This document shows, piece after piece, positions 55,895-64,000 of a DNA stretch of 64,000 bases (within the stretch, counting starts at the first letter, position 1; each line of letters starts with the position of its first letter). A program made the translations under genes and the position numbers. The notes under the pieces were generated by a model. The model was given only the letters and a program-made list of their open reading frames with translations. It searched no databases and was not told where the DNA came from. Source of the stretch: Ruminiclostridium cellobioparum DSM 1351 = ATCC 15832 (lineage in GTDB: Bacteria; Bacillota; Clostridia; Acetivibrionales; DSM-1351); the NCBI RefSeq assembly GCF_000621505.1, contig NZ_JHYD01000015.1, positions 62,001 through 126,000 of the forward strand, in the 5' to 3' direction.

Positions 55895-57676
55895 ATGGAT
55901 TATTTGTGGAGTTTGAAAGATCTATATTCGTCCTTTGACGGCGAAGACTTCAAAAAGGATATGAGTGCTCTGAACGGCATCTTAAAAGAGTATATTAATT
56001 GGGTGGATAATACCGTCGAAAGCAGTAGGGATATTAGAGCTGCACTTGAACAGTTTATAGGAATAAAAACCCGTCTTTCGGAATTAGCCAGCAGACTGTA
56101 CAACTTCTCGGAGCTATCCTATACTGTTGATACCAAAAATGAGAAGGCTACAAAAAATATGGAAATCCTTGAGGTAAAACTCAGTTCTGTTGCTGAAGCA
56201 AATGCAAAAATTAACAAATGGATAGGTTCGGCAGCAGATATTGATAATGCCATACAAGCCTCTGATATATTGAAGGAACATGAATTTTATCTAAAGGAAA
56301 TAATTGAAAAGAGTTCACATCTTCTGGACGGTAAGCAGGAAGCTATCATCGCGCGTATGAAAAATACAGGCTCAAGTGCCTGGTTAAAGCTCAAGGATCT
56401 TCTGACCTCCACCTTAAAGGTTGATATAGAGCTGGACGGAGAGAAAAAGCAGCTGCCCCTTTCAATCATAAGAAATATGGCTTACGAAAGCAGCAGGGAA
56501 TTGAGGAAAAAGGCTTACGAAGCTGAACTGGCATCGTATGAGAAAATTGATGATTCCCTGTCCGCCTGCCTGAACGGCATCAAGGGTGAAGTTATTACCG
56601 TTGCCGAACTGAGAGGTTTTGGTTCTCCTCTGGAGGAAACCCTGTTCAACTCCAGAATGGAAGCACAGACACTGGAGGCCATGCTGACTGCAATGAGGGA
56701 AAGTTTACCTGCCTTTAGGAAGTACCTCCGTACCAAGGGACAATTGCTGGGAAGTAAAAAGGGGCTTCCTTTCTTTGATCTGTTTGCTCCTATGGGAGAT
56801 TTGAATAAAAAATATACCTATGAGGAAGCTGTAAAGATTGTCGACGAAAACTACAGGACCTTTAGCAGCAGTCTCGCAGATTTCGCCAAAAAGGCCATAG
56901 AATCCAACTGGATAGATGTTTATCCCAGAGAAGGAAAAATCGGAGGTGCCTTTTGCCAGGACCTGCACATTATTGGTCAGAGCAGGGTAATGCTTAACTT
57001 CGGAGGAACCTTCAGCGATATCATAACCATGGTGCATGAATTGGGGCACGCTTATCATGATGAGTGCATAAAGAATGAAAGCATGCTCAACAGCGATTAT
57101 CCCATGCCGTTAGCCGAAACCGCTTCAACCTTCTGTGAAACCATAGTTAAAAAGGCCGCTATAAAAGCAGCCTCAAAGGAGGAAGCCTTTGCAATCCTGG
57201 AAATGGAACTGAGCGACGTCACACAGGTAATCGTTGATATCTACAGCCGGTTTCTTTTTGAAAGCGAACTGTTCAAGAGGAGAAAAGACGGTTCCTTAAG
57301 CACCGGAGAATTGAATGAAATAATGCTGTGGGCCCAAAAGGAAGCATACGGCGACGGACTGGATCCCGAATATATGCACAAATATATGTGGGCCTGCAAA
57401 CCGCACTACTATACCGCTGATACAAACTTCTACAATTTCCCCTATGCCTTTGGACAACTTTTCGCAAAAGGTCTGTACGCAGAGTATGAAAAAAGAGGAA
57501 AAGCTTTTGTCAAAGACTATGAAGCTCTGTTACGCGTTACAGGTAAGAATAAAATAGAAGATGTAACAAAAATGATGAATATCGATGTCCGGGGTATTGA
57601 TTTCTGGAGAAATTCCTTAAAAACAATAGAACAGGACATTGAAAAATTCCTGGAACTGAGTGCTGAAAAACTTTAA
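55895..57676 (+). CDS. pepF: Oligoendopeptidase F (M3 metallopeptidase)
   Basis: A 593-residue M3 peptidase of standard length. The zinc site MVHELGHAYHDECI (HExxH, about 385-398) and the downstream Glu region LAETASTFCETIV are intact. The N-terminal helical part (MDYLWSLKDLYSSFDGEDFK) matches PepF. It cuts short peptides in the cytoplasm, which fits with peptides imported by the Opp system elsewhere in the window. AGGAGGG precedes ATG. Confidence 0.94.
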   Translation: MDYLWSLKDLYSSFDGEDFKKDMSALNGILKEYINWVDNTVESSRDIRAALEQFIGIKTRLSELASRLYNFSELSYTVDTKNEKATKNMEILEVKLSSVAEANAKINKWIGSAADIDNAIQASDILKEHEFYLKEIIEKSSHLLDGKQEAIIARMKNTGSSAWLKLKDLLTSTLKVDIELDGEKKQLPLSIIRNMAYESSRELRKKAYEAELASYEKIDDSLSACLNGIKGEVITVAELRGFGSPLEETLFNSRMEAQTLEAMLTAMRESLPAFRKYLRTKGQLLGSKKGLPFFDLFAPMGDLNKKYTYEEAVKIVDENYRTFSSSLADFAKKAIESNWIDVYPREGKIGGAFCQDLHIIGQSRVMLNFGGTFSDIITMVHELGHAYHDECIKNESMLNSDYPMPLAETASTFCETIVKKAAIKAASKEEAFAILEMELSDVTQVIVDIYSRFLFESELFKRRKDGSLSTGELNEIMLWAQKEAYGDGLDPEYMHKYMWACKPHYYTADTNFYNFPYAFGQLFAKGLYAEYEKRGKAFVKDYEALLRVTGKNKIEDVTKMMNIDVRGIDFWRNSLKTIEQDIEKFLELSAEKL

Positions 57677-57690
57677 CAAATATCTGCCAG

Positions 57691-57720
57691 TTGACTTTTA
57701 ATACTTTAGTATGCTAATAT
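57691..57720 (+). promoter_or_regulatory. Promoter after pepF (candidate RNA / aspS leader)
   Basis: TTGACT 57691-57696 and TAATAT 57715-57720 are separated by 18 bases, right after the pepF stop. A transcript would start near 57727. Confidence 0.5.
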
Positions 57721-57726
57721 TGAAAA

Positions 57727-57930
57727 AAAAAGAAAGCAGGCTGCTAATATGTCTAAACTTCAGTTAATAAACCTGAATCATGGGGACAATATTTAGCGCT
57801 TGTATTTGTGAGAACAATCAATCACAGGTGCAAGCGCTTGACGTGTTGTACCTGTGTGGAGACCGACGGACGACGGATAAGAACCACATTGGTAAATAAT
57901 AATATTTACATATGCGGTTCTTTTTTTGTA
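57727..57930 (+). ncRNA. Candidate structured RNA of about 200 nt with terminator
   Basis: The interval between pepF and the aspS T-box has no ORF but strong pairing. AGCGCTTG (57795) pairs with CAAGCGCT (57831), extended by TTGTGA/TCACA. CACAGGT (57824) could instead pair with ACCTGTG further on. A terminator hairpin follows (57879-57930: AAGAACC...GGTTCTT plus T-run). A promoter lies at 57691. The competing pairings look like a riboswitch or attenuator, but it could also be a stand-alone RNA. I do not recognise a known family. Confidence 0.4.
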
Positions 57931-58029
57931 TTATTTTTAAGGCTTGAGAGGATGTGATATTCAGGAACGGTTACCTGTTCCAGGCACAAAGCTTATGACT
58001 GCATTAATTCGTGAGAAGCAACTGTTTTT

Positions 58030-58343
58030 AAGAAAAGGCAATGACGAAGAGAAGTAGCGCAATTTATCGTTTCCAGTGAGTGGAGGCCGGTGAGAACTCC
58101 ACAAAGTGAATTTGCGTGAATAACACTTTACCAGCCTCAATCCGAACTTCAGGTTTAGTTGTACATTTATTTGTTTTTGAAAAAATGTATCTGCCAGTCC
58201 TGACCAGTAGGTGCGACGTATGCCGGTGCGTTAAACAGCATGGTTTTTTTGAACCGTTGAGTGACTGCTAGCCAGTAATTCAGGTGGTACCGCGGACATT
58301 ATATGTTCGTCCTGGACTTATTAGTTTTGGATGAGCTTTTTTT
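58030..58343 (+). ncRNA. T-box leader of aspS, specifier AAC
   Basis: A full T-box riboswitch. Stem I begins near GACGAAGAGAAGTAGCG and has the AGTGAG and CCGGTGAGA elements. The specifier loop GTGAAT-AAC-ACTTT places codon AAC at 58122-58124. The T-box AGGTGGTACCGCGG is at 58282-58295. The terminator GTTCGTCC/GGATGAGC plus T-run covers 58305-58343. Uncharged tRNA binding favours read-through into aspS. AAC means asparagine, not the aspartate codon expected for AspRS. Confidence 0.9.
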
Positions 58344-58374
58344 ATGCTCAAAATATCAGTAAAGGAGATAAATT

Positions 58375-60123
58375 ATGAACACATCTAACATTTACAGGAA
58401 CAGGACTTTGAACAGCATCAGTGAAGGTGATGTTGGCAAAACACTAAGAATTGCAGGTTGGGTCGAAAATATACGGGACCATGGCGGTGTATCTTTCATA
58501 GATCTTAGAGACATGTACGGTGTCATGCAGGTCGTAATACGGAACACAGACCTGCTGGAAGGAATCGGCAAGGAGGACTGTATTTCAATTGAAGGCGTAA
58601 TTGAATGCCGTGACGAAGAGACATACAATCCAAAGATTCCTACCGGAACGATCGAACTGGAGGCTCACTCAGTTGATGTTCTGGGAAAGGTATACAAACA
58701 GCTCCCCTTCGAGGTTATGACTTCAAAGGAAACCCGTGAGGATCTGCGGCTTAAGTACCGTTACCTTGACCTTCGCAATAAAAAGGTTAAAGACAATATT
58801 ATTTTCCGCTCGGAGGTTATCAGCTTCCTGAGACAAAAAATGACCGACATGGGCTTCCTGGAAATCCAGACTCCCATTCTCTGTGCGTCATCACCTGAGG
58901 GTGCAAGGGATTATATCGTACCTTCCCGCAAGTACAAGGGAAAGTTTTATGCACTTCCACAGGCTCCTCAGCAGTATAAGCAGCTCCTCATGGTATCAGG
59001 CTTCGACAGGTATTTTCAGATAGCTCCCTGCTTCCGTGATGAGGATGCCCGCGCCGACCGCTCACCGGGAGAGTTTTATCAGTTGGATTTCGAGATGAGC
59101 TTTGCCACCCAGGAAGACGTATTCCGTGCAGGTGAAGAAGTTCTTACCTCTGCATTTAAGAAATTTGCCCCCGAAGGATACTCTGTGACCGAAGCTCCAT
59201 ATCCCGTAATCAGCTACAGGCAGGCAATGCTTGAGTTCGGCACCGATAAGCCCGACCTGCGCAACCCTCTGAGAATAATAGACCTGTCGGATTTCTTCCA
59301 GAAATGTACCTTCAAGCCCTTCCACAACAAGACAGTCCGCGCTGTCAGGGTTCATGCCGAAATGTCCAAGGGCTTCCATGAAAAGCTGCTGCAATTTGCT
59401 ACATCAATCGGTATGGGCGGACTCGGCTATCTTGAGGTCAATGGCGATATGACATATAAAGGCCCTATAGACAAATTCATACCGGATGAAATAAAGAGAG
59501 AGCTTTCAGGCCTTGCAGGCCTTGAACCGGGTGATACGATTTTCTTCATCGCCGACAAGGAAGAACGCGCCGCCCTGCTTGCCGGTCAGATCCGAACGGA
59601 ACTTGGCACACGCCTCGACATATGTGAAAAGAATGCTTACCGTTTCTGTTTTGTAAATGATTTCCCCATGTTTGAGTATGACACTGCCGAAAAGAAAATC
59701 AACTTTACCCATAACCCCTTCTCCATGCCCCAGGGCGGACTGGAAGCACTCAATACAAAGGACCCTCTGGAGATCCTTGCTTACCAGTATGATATAGTGT
59801 GCAACGGCATTGAACTCTCCTCGGGCGCTGTTAGAAACCACAGCCTTGACATAATGATCAAAGCCTTTGAGATAGCCGGTTACTCTCAAGAAGATCTCCG
59901 TAATAAATTCGGGGCCCTGTACCAGGCTTTCCAGTTTGGAGCACCGCCTCATGCGGGTATGGCTCCGGGTGTTGACCGTATGATCATGCTTTTGAGGAAT
60001 GAGGAAAACATTCGTGAAGTTATCCCCTTCCCCATGAACGGAAATGCCCAGGATCTCATGTGCGGCGCCCCTGCCGAAATAACCGAGGCCCAGCTCCGTG
60101 AAGTCCACATTAAAATCAGATAG
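58375..60123 (+). CDS. aspS: Aspartyl-tRNA synthetase
   Basis: A 582-residue bacterial-type class IIb synthetase. The N-terminal OB fold (about 20-110, GWVENIRDHGGVSFIDLRDM), motif 2 (FRDEDARADRSPGEFYQLDF), the bacterial GAD insertion, and motif 3 (APPHAGMAPGVDRMIMLL) are intact. It charges tRNA-Asp. The Asn specifier in its leader suggests that it also charges tRNA-Asn with aspartate for GatCAB amidation (a non-discriminating enzyme). AAAGGAG precedes ATG. Confidence 0.97.
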   Translation: MNTSNIYRNRTLNSISEGDVGKTLRIAGWVENIRDHGGVSFIDLRDMYGVMQVVIRNTDLLEGIGKEDCISIEGVIECRDEETYNPKIPTGTIELEAHSVDVLGKVYKQLPFEVMTSKETREDLRLKYRYLDLRNKKVKDNIIFRSEVISFLRQKMTDMGFLEIQTPILCASSPEGARDYIVPSRKYKGKFYALPQAPQQYKQLLMVSGFDRYFQIAPCFRDEDARADRSPGEFYQLDFEMSFATQEDVFRAGEEVLTSAFKKFAPEGYSVTEAPYPVISYRQAMLEFGTDKPDLRNPLRIIDLSDFFQKCTFKPFHNKTVRAVRVHAEMSKGFHEKLLQFATSIGMGGLGYLEVNGDMTYKGPIDKFIPDEIKRELSGLAGLEPGDTIFFIADKEERAALLAGQIRTELGTRLDICEKNAYRFCFVNDFPMFEYDTAEKKINFTHNPFSMPQGGLEALNTKDPLEILAYQYDIVCNGIELSSGAVRNHSLDIMIKAFEIAGYSQEDLRNKFGALYQAFQFGAPPHAGMAPGVDRMIMLLRNEENIREVIPFPMNGNAQDLMCGAPAEITEAQLREVHIKIR

Positions 60124-60179
60124 TGTCAAAGCAGCTGTTGTAAATTGAGACGACTGCGATACATGAATTACTATTGATT

Positions 60180-60279
60180 AAGGTGCGCGCGTACAACTTC
60201 AATAAATGGGAAGCTTTACAAAACCCAGTCCTGTACTTTGCAGGTAATCCATTTATCGAAGCCAGTACGCGCACACCTT
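60180..60279. repeat. 100-bp imperfect inverted repeat between aspS and FMN-binding gene
   Basis: Left arm AAGGTGCGCGCGTAC...AATAAATGG (60180-60209), right arm CCATTTATCGAAG...GTACGCGCACACCTT (60249-60279). About 30 bases each with a few mismatches, around a 39-base centre. No T-run follows, so it is not a typical terminator, though it lies between convergent genes. Confidence 0.65.
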
Positions 60280-60320
60280 ATAATAATTTCACATTTGGTC
60301 CAATGGTTTTTTGCAGTACC

Positions 60321-60725
60321 TTATTTTAAAGCATTTTCCAATGCGTTTTGTATGGCCTTCAGAATTACTTTGCTGCTGTTGGTAGCACCTGATACGGCAT
60401 CAACCTGAAGGGACTGGGTCTCCACAACTTTCTGGGGTATTACCTCAGCCTTTGCACCCCGCCCGTTTTTATGCCTTATCAGATCAATATTCGCTATTTT
60501 ATGGTCCTTTACATTGACTTTGACTTCGGCTGCTATCCAGAGCACCTCGGCACTTCCCACATATGTCCCGTCTGAAATACTGCTCAGGTCCACATTCTCT
60601 ATTTTAATATCTTCGATCTGCTTCTGATACTTCCTCAAATCAAGGTACGACTGTATGCCTTTTGCTCCGAAATACCCCGCAAGGATTACTCCCACAATAA
60701 CAAATACCGCAATTACCTTTTTCAT
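60321..60725 (-). CDS. FMN-binding domain protein, membrane-anchored
   Basis: 134 residues from the ATG at 60725 (GGAGG 6 bases upstream; the longer frame to 60773 is rejected). One N-terminal membrane anchor (VIAVFVIVGVILAGYFGAKG) precedes an FMN_bind domain with VDAVSGATNSSKVILKAIQN. The Thr of SGAT is the covalent flavin site in relatives. Such proteins carry electrons outside or at the membrane. It is downstream of a YdcF-like gene with a 44-base gap. Confidence 0.9.
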   Translation of the reverse strand: MKKVIAVFVIVGVILAGYFGAKGIQSYLDLRKYQKQIEDIKIENVDLSSISDGTYVGSAEVLWIAAEVKVNVKDHKIANIDLIRHKNGRGAKAEVIPQKVVETQSLQVDAVSGATNSSKVILKAIQNALENALK

Positions 60726-60769
60726 TTTAACCTCCATGAGCCACATTTGTGGCCAATCCTGCATGCAGC

Positions 60770-61576
60770 TCATTTTCTAAACTTGATATGTTTGTATTCA
60801 ACATATATCGATTGCAATCTATCATAGGCTTCAAGCACATTGTCAGGAATATCAACATGTACTATAAAGTCCTTCCCTTTCGGTCCGTAACCCTCCTGGT
60901 CATCCCTCAGTCTTGGTATTTCACCCATGACAAGATCTATAAACCTGTCAAATGACCACAAGCCATAAATATTGTCTGAAAACTTTAAGCTTCCGGTCTC
61001 TGCTTTAATAGTGGGAATAAAGGGGCTGTAACTGATGATCCTCGTTTTCTCACCGGCCCAGGTCTTGAGAAATGCCGCATGGGTCCTTAACTGCATTGTA
61101 GGGTCCTGAAGGATTATTACCGAAGCCGGAATTTCAGCCCTCTCCCTTAAGACCTTCAGAGCCTGTGAAGCATTCTCGCCACAGTTGGTTGACCTGTTTT
61201 CAATAATAATATTGTTAACCTCCAAACCTGTGTTTTTTGAAACCACCTCTTTCAAAATATCCGCCTCAGGCCTGTTTTCAACAGCAATATCCCGGTATTC
61301 CGGATTATTGCGTATATTTTCGGCCAGATATTTGGTAGAATGACCTATTCCTCCAACTATCATCAATTCTTTGGCGACTCCGCCAACAAACGCCCTTGCG
61401 CCAAGTTCCGCCAGGTACGGAATACTGCTGCCGAGTATAATGAGCAGGTCGGCCTGTGAAATTCCAAAACCGTCGTACAATGCCTGGCCGGTAAGCCGGA
61501 GAATATCCCTTCTGGATAAAAATTTTATTATATCATTCAAATCTGCTGCCGCATCAAACTCCGTATAGTTCTTCAT
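60770..61576 (-). CDS. YdcF-like (DUF218) protein
   Basis: A 268-residue protein with a Rossmann-like DUF218/YdcF fold: ISQADLLIILGSSIPYLAEL, ELMIVGGIGHSTKYL, NIIIENRSTNCGENASQALK and PASVIILQDPTMQLRTHAAF. There is no membrane anchor, unlike the envelope-linked ElyC/SanA. E. coli YdcF binds S-adenosylmethionine, but the role here is unknown. It is followed by the FMN-binding gene on the same strand and preceded by the isomerase-like gene. Confidence 0.88.
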   Translation of the reverse strand: MKNYTEFDAAADLNDIIKFLSRRDILRLTGQALYDGFGISQADLLIILGSSIPYLAELGARAFVGGVAKELMIVGGIGHSTKYLAENIRNNPEYRDIAVENRPEADILKEVVSKNTGLEVNNIIIENRSTNCGENASQALKVLRERAEIPASVIILQDPTMQLRTHAAFLKTWAGEKTRIISYSPFIPTIKAETGSLKFSDNIYGLWSFDRFIDLVMGEIPRLRDDQEGYGPKGKDFIVHVDIPDNVLEAYDRLQSIYVEYKHIKFRK

Positions 61577-61613
61577 GCTCCATCCCTTTCATACCCCGTT
61601 CACTTGAGGTCCA

Positions 61614-62414
61614 TCACAGTATCAGGCTCTCAACGTAGCTCCTGGCCCTCTTCATACTTTCCACAGATACCTCAGGCCTGCCCTTTTCATAGGGGATATT
61701 GCACTCCAGAGTCAGTGCATGCAGGCCGTCAAGTTTCAGGGAGTTGACAAAGCCCTTCAGCTCCAATACTCCCTCACCCGGGAACAAATGCCTTTTGCCG
61801 TCCTTATAATCACTGAAATGCACCCCTTTGACATAATCCCTCACGAACTTTGCCGCAGAGACTATATCGATCCCGCACTGTGCATAATGGGTGGTGTCGA
61901 TATTTATGTACAATCCATTGTCCCTGACAAAGGCAAGCATCTCAGCAGGGTCGATCAAAGAGGTCTGGTATCCCGGAAAGTTTTGAATATTTTCTATGCA
62001 GACCAGAAATCTGTCTTTAAGTGCTTTCAAATCCTCTGCGGCTTTTGGAGCATACCCGGACCACCAGCTCCTGTCCTCTGTCTTTTTATGAGGTGCATGA
62101 AAAACCAGGCAGGGAATATCCTTTTCTCCAAATTCAAGGTACTCGTATGTACCGGCACCGATCAGGGTATCGGTGTCCTTGAATATGACGCCACCCATAT
62201 CATGGAGGGAATTTATTCTCAGTCCGCTTTCCCTTACTATCTTTAACACCTCTCTTGGCCGGATATTTCTGAGATGCTGTGTTACCTCCCAGTTGTCACC
62301 GCCGGTCCAGTAGGTATCCAGCTCAATGCTCTCAAAACCGGCACGTTTTATGAGCTCCAGCGCTTCTGTAAAAGGTATGTTATAAAATGTTGCAGTAGCA
62401 ATAGATATGTTCAT
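61614..62414 (-). CDS. Sugar phosphate isomerase/epimerase-family protein
   Basis: 266 residues from the ATG at 62414 (GGAGAG upstream). TIM-barrel of the xylose-isomerase-like AP-endonuclease-2 family: NIPFTEALELIKRAGFESIE, FLVCIENIQNFPGYQTSLID, GLYINIDTTHYAQCGIDI, VKGVHFSDYKDGKRHLFPGE and LHALTLECNIP. Metal-binding Glu, Asp and His residues are visible. It shares family but little sequence with the protein at 21995. Likely a sugar isomerase or epimerase with unknown substrate. It forms a leftward cluster with the YdcF-like gene (37-base gap). Confidence 0.85.
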   Translation of the reverse strand: MNISIATATFYNIPFTEALELIKRAGFESIELDTYWTGGDNWEVTQHLRNIRPREVLKIVRESGLRINSLHDMGGVIFKDTDTLIGAGTYEYLEFGEKDIPCLVFHAPHKKTEDRSWWSGYAPKAAEDLKALKDRFLVCIENIQNFPGYQTSLIDPAEMLAFVRDNGLYINIDTTHYAQCGIDIVSAAKFVRDYVKGVHFSDYKDGKRHLFPGEGVLELKGFVNSLKLDGLHALTLECNIPYEKGRPEVSVESMKRARSYVESLIL

Positions 62415-62556
62415 AGCATCTCTCCAAACTTTACTTTTATATCTTCTGCATCCATCCGGCCGACAAGTATTATTATACATTACCCTCTATTGACAATGTA
62501 CAATACGTTTTTGAGAGGGTAAGATAAGTTAATTGTAATATCTGGTAATGCGGGTG

Positions 62557-64000
62557 TCAACCGGCTTCCTCATCCAATCCCAGCTGGCTGATAACCATTC
62601 TGTAGTATACTCCCTTTTTCTCCATCAGCTGGAGGTGCGTACCTGTTTCAAGAATACCTCCGTCCCCTATGACCAGTATTTTATCGGCGTCCCGGATGGT
62701 GGACAGGCGGTGGGCTATCAGGAAACTTGTATGGTTTTTCATCAGCTTCAGAAGCGCCTGTTGTATTTCCTTCTCTGTTTTGGTATCAACGCTGCTTGTG
62801 GCCTCGTCAAGTATCAGAACAGGCGCCTGGCACAGGACTGCCCTGGCTATGGCAATGAGCTGGCGCTGCCCCTGGCTCAGGTTGTCGGAGCTGCCGGAAA
62901 CCGGAGTATTATAACCCTTTGGAAGGCGGGAAATAAAACCGTCTGCGTGAGCCATGACGGCAGCGTCCCTGACTTCGGCATCGGCGGCATCAGGTCTCGA
63001 ATACCTTATATTGTCGGCAATGCTTCCGGTAAAAAGGCAGGTATCCTGCAATACCACCGAGAAGCAGTTCCTCAGATCCTTTCTTGTTATATCTGTAATG
63101 CTTACATCGTCAATTAATATCCGACCCTTTTCAGGTTCGTAAAAGCGGGTCAGAAGATTTACAATGGTTGTTTTTCCGGCCCCCGTCTCACCTACCAGTG
63201 CAACAACTTCTCCCGGCTGCACCTGAAAGCTGACATTGTTCAATACAGGTTTTCCCTGGGTATAGGAAAAGCTGATTTCCTTAAACTCCACTTTCCCCAA
63301 GGCCGGTCCGAATTCCTTGAGATTTGGCTTATCGGATATCTCTTCCTTCTCGTCCAGTATCTCAAAGACTCTTTCAGCGCCGGCAAGGGCCGACTGAATG
63401 GTATTAAACATACCGGCTATTTGATTAAGGGGCATTCCGAATTGTCTCGAGTATGTGAGAAAGCTGACTACAACTCCTACGGTTATGTAATCCCTGACTG
63501 CCATTAATCCGCCGGCGCAGGCTATCAGCGTATAGCTGAGATTATTTATTACATTCATGAACGGCATAAGAAAACCGGCCCAGATCTGAGCTTTTGTGGA
63601 GTAATCGCACAGAGTCCGGTTAACTTCCTTAAAATCCTCCAGTACTTTTTGCTGCCTGTTAAAGGCCTTTACCATCTTCAGCCCCTGAATGCTCTCCTCT
63701 ATAACGCCATTGAGATTTCCCAGTGTCTGCTGCTGGCTGGTAAAATACTTTCTGCTTCTTTTAGCTATTGTCTTTGTAAGTACGAATATTAACGGTATGG
63801 TTACCAGTGCAACCAACGTCAGCCCCGGACTTAATACCAGCATCATTACCAGTGCCCCCGTTATTGAAAAAACACTTGATATAAGCTGTGTGGTTGTTTG
63901 TCCTACCGTACTGCTTATATTGTCAACATCATTTGTGATCCTGCTCATGGTATCCCCGTGAGATCTTGTATCATAAAAATTCAGGGGAATTCTCTGGAGC
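62557..64000 (-). CDS. ABC exporter, fused membrane and ATPase domains (5' partial)
   Basis: The frame is open to the right edge, so the N-terminal membrane segments are missing. The visible part (about 480 residues) starts inside the transmembrane domain with SRITNDVDNISS, has four or so membrane segments, and then the ATPase: Walker A LVGETGAGKTTIVNLLTR, signature NLSQGQRQLIAIARAVLC, Walker B VLILDEATSSVDTKTEKEIQ and switch IAHRLSTIRDADKIL. It matches multidrug or lipid exporters (MsbA/BmrA-like). Partner half-transporter genes may lie outside the window. Substrate unknown. Confidence 0.94.
   Translation of the reverse strand, partial: LQRIPLNFYDTRSHGDTMSRITNDVDNISSTVGQTTTQLISSVFSITGALVMMLVLSPGLTLVALVTIPLIFVLTKTIAKRSRKYFTSQQQTLGNLNGVIEESIQGLKMVKAFNRQQKVLEDFKEVNRTLCDYSTKAQIWAGFLMPFMNVINNLSYTLIACAGGLMAVRDYITVGVVVSFLTYSRQFGMPLNQIAGMFNTIQSALAGAERVFEILDEKEEISDKPNLKEFGPALGKVEFKEISFSYTQGKPVLNNVSFQVQPGEVVALVGETGAGKTTIVNLLTRFYEPEKGRILIDDVSITDITRKDLRNCFSVVLQDTCLFTGSIADNIRYSRPDAADAEVRDAAVMAHADGFISRLPKGYNTPVSGSSDNLSQGQRQLIAIARAVLCQAPVLILDEATSSVDTKTEKEIQQALLKLMKNHTSFLIAHRLSTIRDADKILVIGDGGILETGTHLQLMEKKGVYYRMVISQLGLDEEAG

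Noticed and set aside
57727-57930. 6S RNA
   Set aside because: Size is right and the A-run could pair with the T-run, but I cannot see the long rod with a central bubble; kept only as an unassigned structured RNA.

Overview
The window reads as chromosomal DNA of a low-GC, Gram-positive anaerobe of the Clostridia, most like the plant-cell-wall-degrading Ruminiclostridium / Clostridium cellulolyticum group. This is inferred from gene content: pectin, arabinan and galactan enzymes, YesM/YesN two-component systems, Lpl-type sugar ABC transporters, SLH-anchored surface proteins, a T-box leader, GGAGG ribosome sites, a DnaD/DnaI primosome pair and a CBO0543-like membrane protein. No species call is possible from this alone. 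I see no prophage, insertion sequence or CRISPR array.

Layout. (1) 1-30 kb is a polysaccharide-use region rich in pectin side-chain and backbone genes. It has a YesN/YesM pair at the left edge, a clan GH-A hydrolase and a GH35 beta-galactosidase, a GH51 arabinofuranosidase divergent from an ArsR-type regulator with an unusual C-terminal domain, tRNA-Arg(ACG), and a Phd/ParE module with a frameshifted toxin. A CBO0543-like membrane protein and a GNAT acetyltransferase follow. Next come an AraC regulator divergent from uxaC, then uxaB-uxaA, a second AraC regulator divergent from GH105-GH28, and a leftward operon lplB-lplC-lplA-yesM-yesN-isomerase. Together these could cut rhamnogalacturonan and homogalacturonan outside the cell, import the oligosaccharides through LplABC, release unsaturated uronate with GH105, and route galacturonate through UxaC, UxaB and UxaA. 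(2) 30.6-36.5 kb is a complete oppBCDFA oligopeptide importer with tandem promoters, divergent from lplB.

(3) 36.5-45 kb holds a YibE/F membrane protein, a 2093-residue surface protein (lamin-tail, OB, Ig-like, PHP, GATase-like and SLH parts) and a ferritin. (4) 45.3-47.4 kb encodes a DnaD-domain protein and a DnaI/DnaC-like helicase loader. (5) 47.4-55.8 kb is a mixed stretch: CPBP protease, MCP-like soluble sensor, two XRE regulators, an SLH protein, a small membrane protein, DUF3892, a TetR-alpha/beta hydrolase operon under a 45-bp perfect palindrome, and an aldehyde dehydrogenase. (6) 55.9-64 kb has pepF, a candidate structured RNA, a T-box leader and aspS, an FMN-binding lipid-anchored or membrane protein, a YdcF-like protein, a sugar isomerase-like protein and a truncated ABC exporter at the right edge.

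The most unusual signals are a T-box specifier that reads AAC (Asn) in front of aspS, a candidate RNA with competing hairpins upstream of it, three large intergenic imperfect palindromes unrelated in sequence, an ArsR fusion regulator, a glycosidase that lacks the expected acid/base glutamate, and a broken ParE toxin. Gene starts below were chosen from visible ribosome sites where these decide the start.
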